From the NCBI RefSeq assembly GCF_006716445.1, contig NZ_VFPA01000003.1, positions 434,001 through 498,000 on the forward strand: a DNA stretch of 64,000 bases. The letters are read 5' to 3'. This DNA comes from Pseudonocardia kunmingensis (lineage in GTDB: Bacteria; Actinomycetota; Actinomycetes; Mycobacteriales; Pseudonocardiaceae). The notes under the pieces are model-generated. The model was not told where the DNA came from and did not search any database. It was given only the letters and a program-made list of their open reading frames with translations. This document shows, piece after piece, positions 24,495-32,830 of this stretch; position 1 is the first letter of the stretch; each line of letters begins with the position of its first letter. Made by a program: the position numbers and the translations under genes.

Positions 24495-26411
24495 ATGACC
24501 ACCACCCCACCGCACCGTTCCACGCCTGAACTGATCGACGTCGACGAGTTCTTCGCCGACCCGCAGTTCGCGAATCCGTCGATCTCCCCGGACGGCACCC
24601 GGATCGCCTACCTCGCTCCGCACCGCGGGCGGCGCAACGTCTGGGTCCGTGGCGTCGACCAGGACCACGACGACGCCGTGCCGGTCACCCACGACACCCG
24701 CCGTGGAATCACCGTCTACCACTGGACCGATGACCCCCGTTGGCTGGTCTACCTCCAGGACACCGACGGCAACGAGGACTGGCATCTCCACCGGGTCGAC
24801 CTCGACCACCCGGACACGGCCGCGGTCGACCTGACCCCGATGGACCCCGGTTCCCGGGTGCTCGAAGTCGCGCCCTACCCATCGGCGAAGGGGACCGTGC
24901 TGGTCTGGATGAACAAGCGGCCGATGTTCATCGACGCGTTCCGGATCGACGTCGGCACCGGTGAGACGACCGTGCACCGCGAGCAGGAAACCCCGGGAGA
25001 CACCGTCCTGCTCGACCGCGCCGGTGAGCCGGCCTTCCGGACGGTGCTGACCGAGGACGGCAGCGTCGAGATCCGTGCGATCGAGCCCGCTACCGGAGAG
25101 GAGCGGCTGCTGGGCCACCTGGGTGGCGCCGAGTACCCCACAGGTGTCCACCCCCAGCAGGTCACCGGCGACGGAAAGGGCCTTCTTCTGGGGTCCTACC
25201 AGGACTCCGACAACCTCCGGCTCGTCCGCATCGACCGTGACACCGGTGAGGAGACCGTCGTCGCCGCCGTCGACGGGCACGACCTCGACATCAGCGGCGT
25301 CATGCTGCCCGACGTGCTGCCACCCGCCGTGTACACGAGTCGACGCACCGGCAAGATCCTCGCGGCCCGGTTCGTCGGCGACCGCCCACACGTCGAGGCG
25401 CTGGACCCGCACTTCGCCCTGGTCCACGCGGCGCTGCAGCAGCTCTCCGACGGAGTGTTGGCCACAGCGTCCTCCGACGACTCCGAGATGCGCTGGGTCG
25501 CGACCTTCACCCACGACCGCGACCCGGGCGTGACCTGGTACTACGACCATGCGACGGGCGAGAGCCGGCTGCTGTTCCGCAGCTTCCCCCACATCGATCC
25601 GGACAGCATGGCGCCGATGACGCCGGTTCGTCTTCCCGCCCGCGACGGGCTGCCGCTGCCCGCCTTCCTCACCCTCCCGGTCGGTACCCAGCCGCGCAAT
25701 CTTCCCCTGGTCCTCCTGGTGCACGGCGGACCGTGGGCGCACGACGCCTGGGGGTTCAACCCGGAGGTGCAGTTCCTGGCCAACCGCGGCTACGCGGTGC
25801 TGCAGGTCAACTTCCGCGGATCCACCGGTCATGGCCGCCGACACGTCACCGCCGCGATCGGCGAGTTCGCCCGTGCCATGCACGACGACCTCATCGACGC
25901 CGTCGACTGGGCGATCACGCAGGGTTACGCCGATCCGGAGCGGGTCGGGATCTACGGTGGGTCCTACGGCGGCTACGCCGCCCTCATCGGCGCGGCGGTC
26001 ACCCCCGACCGGTTCGCCGCGGCCGTCGACTACGTCGGCATCTCCGACCTCGTGCAGTTCCTGCGTACCCTGCCGCCGTTCGGCCGCCCCTACTTCGGCA
26101 ACAGCTTCTACCGCTACATCGGTGACCCCGACGACCCGGAGCAGGAGGCCGACATGCTCGCCCGCTCGCCGATCACCATGGTCGAGCGGATCGCCACCCC
26201 GCTGCTGGTCGCGCAAGGAGCGAACGACGTCCGCGTCCCCCAGGAGCAGTCCGACACCATCGTCACCTCACTGCGCGAGCGCGGCGTACCCGTGGAGTAC
26301 CTCGTCGCCGACGACGAGGGTCACGGCTTCGACAACCCGGAGAACCGGGCGCGGCTCTACCACGCCATCGGGCGTCACTTCGCCGAGCACCTCGGCGGCC
26401 GCAGTGCGTAG
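24495..26411 (+). CDS. S9 family peptidase (prolyl oligopeptidase/acylaminoacyl type)
   Basis: The 638-residue protein has a beta-propeller (about 15-390) with ISPDGTRIAYLAPHRG and NEDWHLHRVDL, and a C-terminal alpha/beta hydrolase. The triad is Ser490 (GGSYGGYAAL), Asp578 (GANDVRVP) and His610 (DEGHGF). HGGPWAHDAWGFNPEVQ is the oxyanion segment. No signal peptide is present. Such enzymes remove N-terminal acyl-amino acids or dipeptides, or hydrolyse other small amides. It is the last gene of the operon from 18109. The partial gene at the left edge and the gene at 28715-30628 are paralogues, with this one closest to the left-edge copy. GAGAGGGAG supports the ATG. Confidence 0.94.
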   Translation: MTTTPPHRSTPELIDVDEFFADPQFANPSISPDGTRIAYLAPHRGRRNVWVRGVDQDHDDAVPVTHDTRRGITVYHWTDDPRWLVYLQDTDGNEDWHLHRVDLDHPDTAAVDLTPMDPGSRVLEVAPYPSAKGTVLVWMNKRPMFIDAFRIDVGTGETTVHREQETPGDTVLLDRAGEPAFRTVLTEDGSVEIRAIEPATGEERLLGHLGGAEYPTGVHPQQVTGDGKGLLLGSYQDSDNLRLVRIDRDTGEETVVAAVDGHDLDISGVMLPDVLPPAVYTSRRTGKILAARFVGDRPHVEALDPHFALVHAALQQLSDGVLATASSDDSEMRWVATFTHDRDPGVTWYYDHATGESRLLFRSFPHIDPDSMAPMTPVRLPARDGLPLPAFLTLPVGTQPRNLPLVLLVHGGPWAHDAWGFNPEVQFLANRGYAVLQVNFRGSTGHGRRHVTAAIGEFARAMHDDLIDAVDWAITQGYADPERVGIYGGSYGGYAALIGAAVTPDRFAAAVDYVGISDLVQFLRTLPPFGRPYFGNSFYRYIGDPDDPEQEADMLARSPITMVERIATPLLVAQGANDVRVPQEQSDTIVTSLRERGVPVEYLVADDEGHGFDNPENRARLYHAIGRHFAEHLGGRSA

Positions 26412-26536
26412 TCGCGCGTCCGCACCCGGCCGCTGCCGACGTTGAGGCGTCGCCGAGCTCACGAGTCCTGCAGGGTCGCCTCGAGGACCGAGTACCTCGA
26501 CACGTTCGCACGCGTCGACCGGATCGGAGTCGGGTG

Positions 26537-27483
26537 ATGCAGCGACCGCATCGGGTGGTGGTCCTCGTACTCGACGGGGCGCTCCCGCTGGATGTCGGGA
26601 TCCCGACGGAGGTGTTCCAACCGGAGTCGGGGTTCCCCTACGAGGTGTCGGTCTGCGGGGTCACCGCCGGAACGGTGCCGTCCCACGGAGGCTTCGGCTA
26701 CGCGGTCCCGCGGGGCCTGGACGCACTGGCCGACGCGGACACGATCGTCGTCCCGGGGTACGCCCCGGCGGGTCGGCCGATACCGGTGGAGGTGCGCGAA
26801 GCGCTCCGGAGCGGCGCATCCCGCGGGGCACGCATCGCGTCGATCTGCTACGGCGCATTCGCCCTCGCGGATGCCGGCCTGCTCGACGGCCTGCGGGCGA
26901 CGACGCACTGGGATGCGGCGGAGAAGCTCGCGGAGCGGCATCCGCAGATCACGGTCGAGCCGAACGTGCTCTTCGTCGACGAGGGAGCCATCCTCACCTC
27001 GGCGGGGGCCGCCGCCGGTCTCGACCTGTGCCTGCACATCGTTCGGCGCGACCTCGGCGTGAGCGCGGCGAACGAGATCGCACGAGGACTCGTCACCGCG
27101 CCCTACCGGACCGGGGGTCAGGCCCAGTACCTGCCGAAGACCAGCTCGGCAGCCCATGGCGAAACCCTCGCCGCGACGCGCGAATGGGCCATGACGCGGC
27201 TCGACCAGCAGCTCACCATCGCCGGACTCGCCGCACACGCGCGGATGTCGCCCCGCACGTTCCTGCGCCGCTTCACCGAGGAGACCGGCAGCACCCCGCT
27301 GCAGTGGATCCTCCGGGCGCGGGTGGACACCGCCCGCGAACTCCTGGAGAGCACGAGGCTGTCGGTCGACCGCATCGCCGACCAGGTCGGCCTGGGAACC
27401 GGATCGAACCTCCGAGTGCATTTCCGCCGGCTCCTGGATGTGTCCCCTCGGAGTACCGGGCCACCTTCTCCGGGCGGCGCTGA
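26537..27483 (+). pseudogene. GlxA-type AraC regulator with a frameshift near its 3' end
   Basis: Residues 1-190 are a DJ-1/PfpI-like domain (VVVLVLDGALPLDVG, ASICYGAFALADAGLLDG) and about 210-305 an AraC helix-turn-helix pair (LTIAGLAAHARMSPRTFLRR, ...VDRIADQVGLGTGSNLRVHF). After HFRRLLDVSP the frame changes. The expected ending SEYRATFSGRR and a TGA at 27481 exist only in the next frame, and one extra C in the CCCC run at 27444-27447 would restore it. Without the shift the frame runs on, antisense to the next gene, to 28648. It is a genuine one-base deletion or a sequencing error. The DNA-binding residues lie before the break, so activity might survive. GGAG lies 8 nt before the ATG at 26537. 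Confidence 0.8.
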
Positions 27484-27520
27484 CCACCGCGCTCATCGCC
27501 CGAATGCCTGGAGCGTTCCG

Positions 27521-28528
27521 CTACGAAATGCGAGGAGGAAGCGCCACGGTCTCGCCGGCCACATCGATCGCGACCTTGCCGTGGAGTACGTACGACCGCC
27601 TGTTCTCCAGGAGCTCATGAGCCTCCCCCATTCGAGCGAGCGGAAGAGTCGCGCCGATGACCGGCTTCACGAGACCCCGCTCGACCAGCGTGGTGAGCGC
27701 GTCCAGCTTTCCTCGGTTCTGTCGTGTGAAGACGAAGTGGTAGGCGGCGTTCCTGCCCCACGCCTCGATGAGGTTCTGCGGCTGCGCGATGTCGACGATG
27801 CTGACGACGCGTCCGAAGTCGGCGAGCGTCAGCGGGCTCCGGGTGAGCGCATCCCCACCGATCGTGTCGAGGACGACATCGACCCCCTTGCCTCGCGTCA
27901 TCTCGGCCACGGCCTCGACGTAGTCCGTCGACGTGTAGTCGATCGCTGCGTCCGCTCCGAGAGAGCGCACGAACTCCTGGTCGCCGGCTCTCGCGGTGGT
28001 GATCACTCGTGCGCCGATCGCCTTCGCGACCTGGATCGCGATCGTGCCGACACCGCCCGCGCCTCCATGGACGAGGATCGTCTCCCCCACGGTGAGCTGA
28101 GCTCGCGTCACCAGGGCCTCCCATACCGTTCCGCCGACGAGGGTCAGGCTCGCCGCCTCCAGGTGACCGAGGTTCTCCGGCTTCCGGCCGACGAGGTCGA
28201 CGTCGGCGACGTGCTGCTCGGCGTAGGAGCCGGGGCCGCCGAAGATCCGGGGCGTGTAGTACACCGCATCGCCGGCGCGGAACTCGGTCACGTGGGATCC
28301 GACTTCTTCGATCACCCCGGAGATGTCGTGCCCGATGATCGCCGGGAGCGGCACATGATCTGCGTAGTCTCCGCGACGGATCTGGTAGTCGAGTGGGTTG
28401 ACGGCGGTCGCATGGACGCGCACCCGTACCTGGCGGGGTTCGACTTGCGGTACGGAGACGTCGCGCAGCTCGAAAGCATCGGCCCCTCCGAAACGGGCGA
28501 GCACAACGGCCTTCATCGGATCAGCCAT
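27521..28528 (-). CDS. NADP-dependent quinone oxidoreductase-like MDR protein
   Basis: The 335-residue protein has a GroES-like domain (MKAVVLARFGGADAFELRDV, NPLDYQIRRGDY, IIGHDISGVIEEVG) and the nucleotide motif VHGGAGGVGTIAIQVAK, without zinc cysteines. It belongs to the NADPH:quinone reductase/zeta-crystallin group. The start at 28528 is chosen because GAGGA lies 8 nt upstream; ATGs at 28543 and 28516 are alternatives. It is convergent with the AraC-type regulator (37 nt between stops), which is a common arrangement for GlxA-like regulators and their targets. The expected reaction is reduction of a quinone or enone in the cytoplasm. Confidence 0.9.
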   Translation of the reverse strand: MADPMKAVVLARFGGADAFELRDVSVPQVEPRQVRVRVHATAVNPLDYQIRRGDYADHVPLPAIIGHDISGVIEEVGSHVTEFRAGDAVYYTPRIFGGPGSYAEQHVADVDLVGRKPENLGHLEAASLTLVGGTVWEALVTRAQLTVGETILVHGGAGGVGTIAIQVAKAIGARVITTARAGDQEFVRSLGADAAIDYTSTDYVEAVAEMTRGKGVDVVLDTIGGDALTRSPLTLADFGRVVSIVDIAQPQNLIEAWGRNAAYHFVFTRQNRGKLDALTTLVERGLVKPVIGATLPLARMGEAHELLENRRSYVLHGKVAIDVAGETVALPPRIS

Positions 28529-28714
28529 ATCGATGTTCCTCATCGTGGTTCTGGGTGCGCGACGCGCCAGGACGGGCGGTTCTCTCTCAGCGTGGCACGC
28601 ATGATCCACGCACTCCAGTGGCGGCAATGCCAATATTCGCGAGGATAGTGACACGCCCGTCGCGGTGCTCGGGCATGCTCCTTCCGCGGACGCTCGGGCA
28701 TCGGTGGCGGTGGA

Positions 28715-30628
28715 TCAGGCGGTCGTCGAGGTCCGTCCGCCGAGGTGGCGGGCCAGGAAGGCCTCGAGGGTGCGGTAGAGCTCGATGTTGCTGTCCGGGT
28801 TGATGAACCAGTGACCCTCGTGCTCGTTGCGCAGGTACTCGACCTCGGCGCCGCGGGCGCGCAGTGCCCCCACGACCCGCTCGGAGTTCCGCGGGGTGAC
28901 GCGGACGTCGTTGGCGCCGTGGATGAGCAGGACGGGTGCGGTGATGTCGTCGACCCGGCTGATGGGCGAGCGGGCGAGCATGTCGGCCCGCTGCGCCGGG
29001 TGGTCCGGGTCACCGATGTAGCGCAGGTAGCTGTTCTCGACCGAGCGGCGGGCGAACGGGACGACCGACTCGACGAGGTCGACGAGATCGGACATGCCGG
29101 TGTAGCTGACCGCGGCGGCGAACCGGTCCGGGGTGAACGCAGCCCCGACGAGCGCGGCGTAGCCGCCGTAGGAGCTGCCGTAGATCGCGACCCGGTCCGG
29201 GTCGGTGCAGCCCTGGTCGATGGCCCAGTCGAGGGCGTCGATCAGGTCATCGTGCATGCGCCCGGCGAACTCGCCGATCGCGGCCCGGGTGAACGCCTTG
29301 CCGTAGCCGGTGGAGCCGCGGAAGTTCACCTGCAGCACCGCGTAGCCGCGGTTGGCCAGCAGCTGCACCTCCGGGTCGTAGCCCCAGCTGTCGCGGTACC
29401 ACGGTCCGCCGTGCACCAGCAGCACGGTCGGCAGCCTGCGGGGTTCGACCCCGACCGGCAGGGTCAGGTGACACGGCAGCGCCAGGCCGTCGCGGGCGGT
29501 GACGCTGATCGGGGTGACCGGGGCCAGCCGGGCCGGGTCGAGGTGCGGGAAGGGGCAGAACAACCGGCGGGCCTGGCCGGTGGTGTGGTCGTAGAACCAG
29601 GTGACGCCGGGATCGCGGTCGTGGGTGAAGTCCACCACCCAGCGCTGAGCGGTCGTGTCGCAGGAGACGTGGGCCAGGTCCCCGTCGGAGAGCTCGGCCA
29701 GTCGCGGGAGCACCTGCGCGAAGTGCGGGTCGAGAGCGTGGATCTCCTGGCGGGCGCCGAGGTAGCGGGCGCCGAGCAGCTCGCCGGTGCCCGGGTGCAG
29801 GATCAGCGAGGACGGGAAGCGCGGGTCGGCCTCGGGGCGGGGGGTGTCCAGGTCGAACACGGGGTGGCTGTCCATCCCGATCTGCTCGCCGGTGGCCAGG
29901 TCGACCCGGACCAGACGGGCGCGGTCCGACCCGCGCGACGAACCGATCCACAGTCCGGTCCCGTCCGGGGTGGGCGCACAGGGCAGGATCCCGAACATGT
30001 GGTCGTGCCCGGAGAACCGGGCGATCGGACGCCGGACGTCGTCGGCCCATTCCGCGAGCACGTGGTCACCCCCGTCCTCCATGCCGACGGCCAGCAGCCG
30101 GCCTGGGGTGCGCAGCCACGTGGTCACGTCGCCGGGGTTCTCCGCGACCAGGGTCAACCGGGCGGTCGCCAGGTCGAGCTCGTACAGGTCGGCCAGCTCG
30201 GGCCGGCGCTCGTTGAGCTGGACGAAGGCCGTCCCCGGCCGGTCCGGCGGGAGCTGCGTGCCGAGCAGCCGCACACCCTCGTAGGGGGTCAGGTCAACAG
30301 CGGGCTCGTCGGGCCGGGTCGGGTCGACGCGGTGCAGGTGCCAGTTCTCGTCGCCGCCGGTGTCCTGCTGGAACAGCAGGTAACGGCCGTCGACGGACCA
30401 GAAGAAGGTGTCGATGTTGCGCCGGGCGTCTGAGGTGACCCGACGGGCGCCGGGTACGTCGTCGGGGGTGGCCCAGTCCGAGTCCACGTCACGGACGAAC
30501 ACGTTGAGCCGGCCACGCCACGGGGCGAGGTAAGCGACGCTCGCCCCGTCCGGGGACAGCAGCGCGCGGCTGCGGGTCGGGGGACCGAAGAAGTCCTCGA
30601 CGGGGATCGGCGTCGACGGGGTGGTCAT
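28715..30628 (-). CDS. S9 family peptidase, third paralogue
   Basis: The 637-residue enzyme has the same architecture as the gene at 24495: propeller with LLSPDGASVAYLAPWRG and NWHLHRVDP, then a hydrolase domain with Ser486 (GSSYGGYAAL), Asp574 (GANDVRVT) and His606 (HEGHWF). HGGPWYRDSWGYDPEVQ matches the oxyanion block. AGGAGGAATCCC before the ATG at 30628 is a very strong ribosome site. A MerR-type promoter (30666-30696) sits just upstream, so it is probably co-regulated with its paralogue's operon. Substrate differences from the other copies cannot be read. The 186-nt gap to the oxidoreductase gene shows nothing. Confidence 0.94.
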   Translation of the reverse strand: MTTPSTPIPVEDFFGPPTRSRALLSPDGASVAYLAPWRGRLNVFVRDVDSDWATPDDVPGARRVTSDARRNIDTFFWSVDGRYLLFQQDTGGDENWHLHRVDPTRPDEPAVDLTPYEGVRLLGTQLPPDRPGTAFVQLNERRPELADLYELDLATARLTLVAENPGDVTTWLRTPGRLLAVGMEDGGDHVLAEWADDVRRPIARFSGHDHMFGILPCAPTPDGTGLWIGSSRGSDRARLVRVDLATGEQIGMDSHPVFDLDTPRPEADPRFPSSLILHPGTGELLGARYLGARQEIHALDPHFAQVLPRLAELSDGDLAHVSCDTTAQRWVVDFTHDRDPGVTWFYDHTTGQARRLFCPFPHLDPARLAPVTPISVTARDGLALPCHLTLPVGVEPRRLPTVLLVHGGPWYRDSWGYDPEVQLLANRGYAVLQVNFRGSTGYGKAFTRAAIGEFAGRMHDDLIDALDWAIDQGCTDPDRVAIYGSSYGGYAALVGAAFTPDRFAAAVSYTGMSDLVDLVESVVPFARRSVENSYLRYIGDPDHPAQRADMLARSPISRVDDITAPVLLIHGANDVRVTPRNSERVVGALRARGAEVEYLRNEHEGHWFINPDSNIELYRTLEAFLARHLGGRTSTTA

Positions 30629-30665
30629 GGGATTCCTCCTGATCGGTCGGGTGTGCCTGCGCCCG

Positions 30666-30696
30666 AGTTCAGACCCCGACGTCGCGTCAGGCTCAA
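30666..30696 (-). promoter_or_regulatory. MerR-type promoter of the third S9 peptidase
   Basis: On the reverse strand TTGAGC (30696-30691), a 19-bp spacer and TGAACT (30671-30666) are followed by the S9 ATG at 30628. The spacer CTGACGCGACGTCGGGGTC is nearly the same as that at 31139-31157 (shared core CGCGACGTC). This subtype differs from the TGCCCCAA subtype at 3424 and 18072 but keeps the same spacing and -10 pattern. Confidence 0.55.
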
Positions 30697-30721
30697 GACC
30701 GTCCGGCGTGAGATGAGCCAC

Positions 30722-31126
30722 CTACGTGCGCGGGGACGGGCCGGCCGCAGCCAGCCGTTGCTGGACCCGGCGCAGGACGCGGTGCTGCACCGGCCGCAGG
30801 GACTGCCCGCTCAGTTCGTCCATCAGCGCCGCCGCACGGGGCTCGAGCGCAGGCACCGCCGCGAGTCGCGCCGTAAAGAGCCCGGCCAGGATCAGCCGGT
30901 CGTGCTCGTAGCGGGCCATGTCCGCAGGCGTCCCCGCGGCGGGACCGGACCGCCATGTCGACACCTCCGGGGGAGGCCGGCAGGCGCGCCGGTGCGCCGC
31001 AGCGCGGCGATGCTGGCCCGGCGGGCGGTGAGACGAGGCCGTCCGCCGGTTGATGCGATCGATCACCATCCCGCCCAACAGGCCAACGGCTTGCGAGGTC
31101 AGGTAGATGACGACGGTGCGCGGCAT
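30722..31126 (-). CDS. Hypothetical protein behind a MerR-type promoter
   Basis: The 134-residue ORF starts MPRTVVIYLTSQAVGLLGGM and ends with a helical MDELSGQSLRPVQHRVLRRV segment; the middle is Arg/Pro/Ala-rich. One possible membrane-like helix lies at the N-terminus. I recognise no family. It is called because its ATG lies six bases after the -10 element of a clear MerR-type promoter (31133-31163), exactly as at the CPBP gene, implying a leaderless message. The C-terminal half has the more protein-like composition. If the promoter is wrong, this could be a chance frame. Confidence 0.5.
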   Translation of the reverse strand: MPRTVVIYLTSQAVGLLGGMVIDRINRRTASSHRPPGQHRRAAAHRRACRPPPEVSTWRSGPAAGTPADMARYEHDRLILAGLFTARLAAVPALEPRAAALMDELSGQSLRPVQHRVLRRVQQRLAAAGPSPRT

Positions 31127-31132
31127 GCGACC

Positions 31133-31163
31133 AGGACAAACCCTGACGTCGCGGCGGGGTCAA
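31133..31163 (-). promoter_or_regulatory. MerR-type promoter of the small hypothetical gene
   Basis: TTGACC (31163-31158), a 19-bp spacer and TGTCCT (31138-31133) on the reverse strand lie six bases before the ATG at 31126. The spacer shares CGCGACGTC with the site at 30666-30696. The surrounding gap 31127-31373 holds nothing else that I can support. Confidence 0.55.
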
Positions 31164-31373
31164 GATGAGGACACGACTCGTCCGGGTATCCGGCCAGCAA
31201 ACCCCGGGGCGGGGTATCGGCGGACACCGATTCGGGGACGACGACGGCCATCACCGCCAGGAGCAGTTCGGGCTCGCCCCGTAGGACTCGGCGGCCTGGC
31301 GGGACCGTCCGCAGCGCGCGCACGATGTCTGCGTCCCGATCGGCTCGGTCCACGCTGTTCCTGCAGTCGGCCG

Positions 31374-31595
31374 TCAGCCGTCCCGTCCCTCCACCGCGAC
31401 TGCGCGATCACGTCCGCACGGCCTGCCCCCGATTCCCCATCGCGCCGGGTCGACCGGGTTCAGCACGATCCAGGTCTGCTCGCGGATCGACTCGTCGAAG
31501 ACGTCGACGACGGCGTCGGTGAGCGCCGCGATCAGCCGTTCCTGGGTCTGCGGGGTGAGCCGCCCCTCGAAGATCCTCACGTCGATGTAGGGCAT
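31374..31595 (-). CDS. 4-oxalocrotonate tautomerase-family protein
   Basis: The 73-residue protein begins M-P-Y-I-D-V-R-I-F-E-G-R, giving the N-terminal catalytic proline and the Arg11-like position of the tautomerase superfamily, then LTPQTQERLIAALTDAVVDVF and TWIVLNPVDPARWGIGG. It should form an oligomer and shift double bonds in enols or dienols, or act as a decarboxylase. AGGAG lies ahead of the ATG, which overlaps the end of the aminotransferase gene by 19 nt, so both are translated from the ligase transcript. A 4-OT enzyme is not part of known pyochelin/yersiniabactin pathways. Confidence 0.88.
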   Translation of the reverse strand: MPYIDVRIFEGRLTPQTQERLIAALTDAVVDVFDESIREQTWIVLNPVDPARWGIGGRPCGRDRAVAVEGRDG

Positions 31596-32830
31596 GGAGT
31601 CTCCTTCTCCGCACGACCGGCGACCTCGTGCGCAGCCTCGTCGAGAGCGTGGACGAGGTGGTCGACCTGCGCATCGGTCAGCGAGGGGTGGCAGGGCAGG
31701 TTCATGTGGGCGCCGAACCACGACGACTCGGCCACCGGGCACTCGCCGGGGCCGTGCGGGCCGCGGGCCCGCCACTCGGGCATCAGGTGCTGGGGGAAGT
31801 AGCGCAGCTGGACCTCCACCGAACGCCGGTCCAGGGCCCGGACCAGGGCGTCGCGGGCGCCCGGGCGGTCGACGAAGAACGTGTGGAGGTGGCGCGCGTC
31901 CGTGACCCCCGGTTCCGGGGTGGTGGGTCGCAGCCAGTCGTGCCGGGTGAGCACCTCGTCGATCCGCGCGCCGATGTGCCTGCGCCGCGCCACGAGCCCG
32001 GGGAGCCGGTCGAGCTGGACCAGGCCGACCGCGGCGGCGGCCTCGGACATGGTGGCGTTCGTGCCGGCGCGACGGACCCCGGCACAGGCGTGGCCGTGGG
32101 CGCGGTCCGCCCATTTCATCCAGGCCAGTGACGGCGGCGGTGCCGTCGGCACCAGGCCGCTGACGAAGTCGCCGTCGACCTCGTTGGAGCGGCGGCGGTC
32201 GAGCCGCTCCGCCCAGTCGTCGCGATCCAGGGTGATCATCCCGCCCTCCCCGAGGGTGGTGATGTTCTTGCTGGCGTGGAAGCTGAAGCAACCGATGTCG
32301 CCCAGCGAGCCCGGGCTCCGGCCGTGCCGCTGCGCGCCGAGCGCGTGCGCGCAGTCCTCGATCACGACGATCCCCCGCGGCCGCGCGTGCGCCATGATCC
32401 GGTCCATGTCGGCGGGCCGCCCGCCGTAGTGCACGAGCACGACCGCGCGGGTCCGGTCGGTCGTCAGCGCCTCCAGCCGGCTCGGGTCGATGTTGAGCGT
32501 GCCCGGGTCGACGTCACAGAAGCGGACCCGGGCCGGGGTGTCGAGCAGCGGCTGGACCGTGGCCTGGAAGGTCTGCGGGGTCGTGATCACCTCGTCGCCC
32601 GGGCCCAGGTCGAGCAGCCCGATCGCGAGTTCGAGCGCCACCGTCCCGCTCGTCACGGTGAGCGCGTGCCGGACGCCGACCAGCTCGGCGAAGCGCCGTT
32701 CGAACTCCGCGCGCCGCTCACCGGACGTCAGCCGGCCACCGGACCGGACGAGCTGGGCGATCGCGTCGGCCTCCCGCTCCCCGAGGTGGCTGCCCCGGTG
32801 CGCGAACGGGACCCGGTAGCCGGGCGTCAC
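31577..32830 (-). CDS. DegT/DnrJ/EryC1-family PLP aminotransferase
   Basis: The 417-residue protein has the fold-type I features of this family: TVTSGTVALELAIGLL (phosphate-binding loop), Asp159 in VVIEDCAHALGA and the Schiff-base Lys188 in FSFHASKNITTLGEGG. The GTG start overlaps the ligase stop (GTGA), so the two are translationally coupled. Family members aminate keto-sugars or make 3-amino-5-hydroxybenzoate. The C-terminal part (HTFFVDRPGARDALVRAL, QLRYFPQHLMPEW) is normal, so it is a full-length enzyme. Being coupled to the aryl ligase suggests that it prepares an aminated starter or side-chain unit, but that is inference. Confidence 0.9.
   Translation of the reverse strand: MTPGYRVPFAHRGSHLGEREADAIAQLVRSGGRLTSGERRAEFERRFAELVGVRHALTVTSGTVALELAIGLLDLGPGDEVITTPQTFQATVQPLLDTPARVRFCDVDPGTLNIDPSRLEALTTDRTRAVVLVHYGGRPADMDRIMAHARPRGIVVIEDCAHALGAQRHGRSPGSLGDIGCFSFHASKNITTLGEGGMITLDRDDWAERLDRRRSNEVDGDFVSGLVPTAPPPSLAWMKWADRAHGHACAGVRRAGTNATMSEAAAAVGLVQLDRLPGLVARRRHIGARIDEVLTRHDWLRPTTPEPGVTDARHLHTFFVDRPGARDALVRALDRRSVEVQLRYFPQHLMPEWRARGPHGPGECPVAESSWFGAHMNLPCHPSLTDAQVDHLVHALDEAAHEVAGRAEKETPCPTST

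Noticed and set aside
26537..28648. Single 704-codon frame covering the AraC regulator and beyond
   Set aside because: The part after 27447 is out of the natural frame and antisense to the oxidoreductase; a one-base frameshift explains it better than a fusion.
31099..31353. 84-codon reverse-strand ORF with a weak LuxR-like DADIVRALRTVPPGRRVL stretch
   Set aside because: It overlaps the MerR-type promoter and the start of the next gene and has no helix-turn-helix; similarity is too weak to call.
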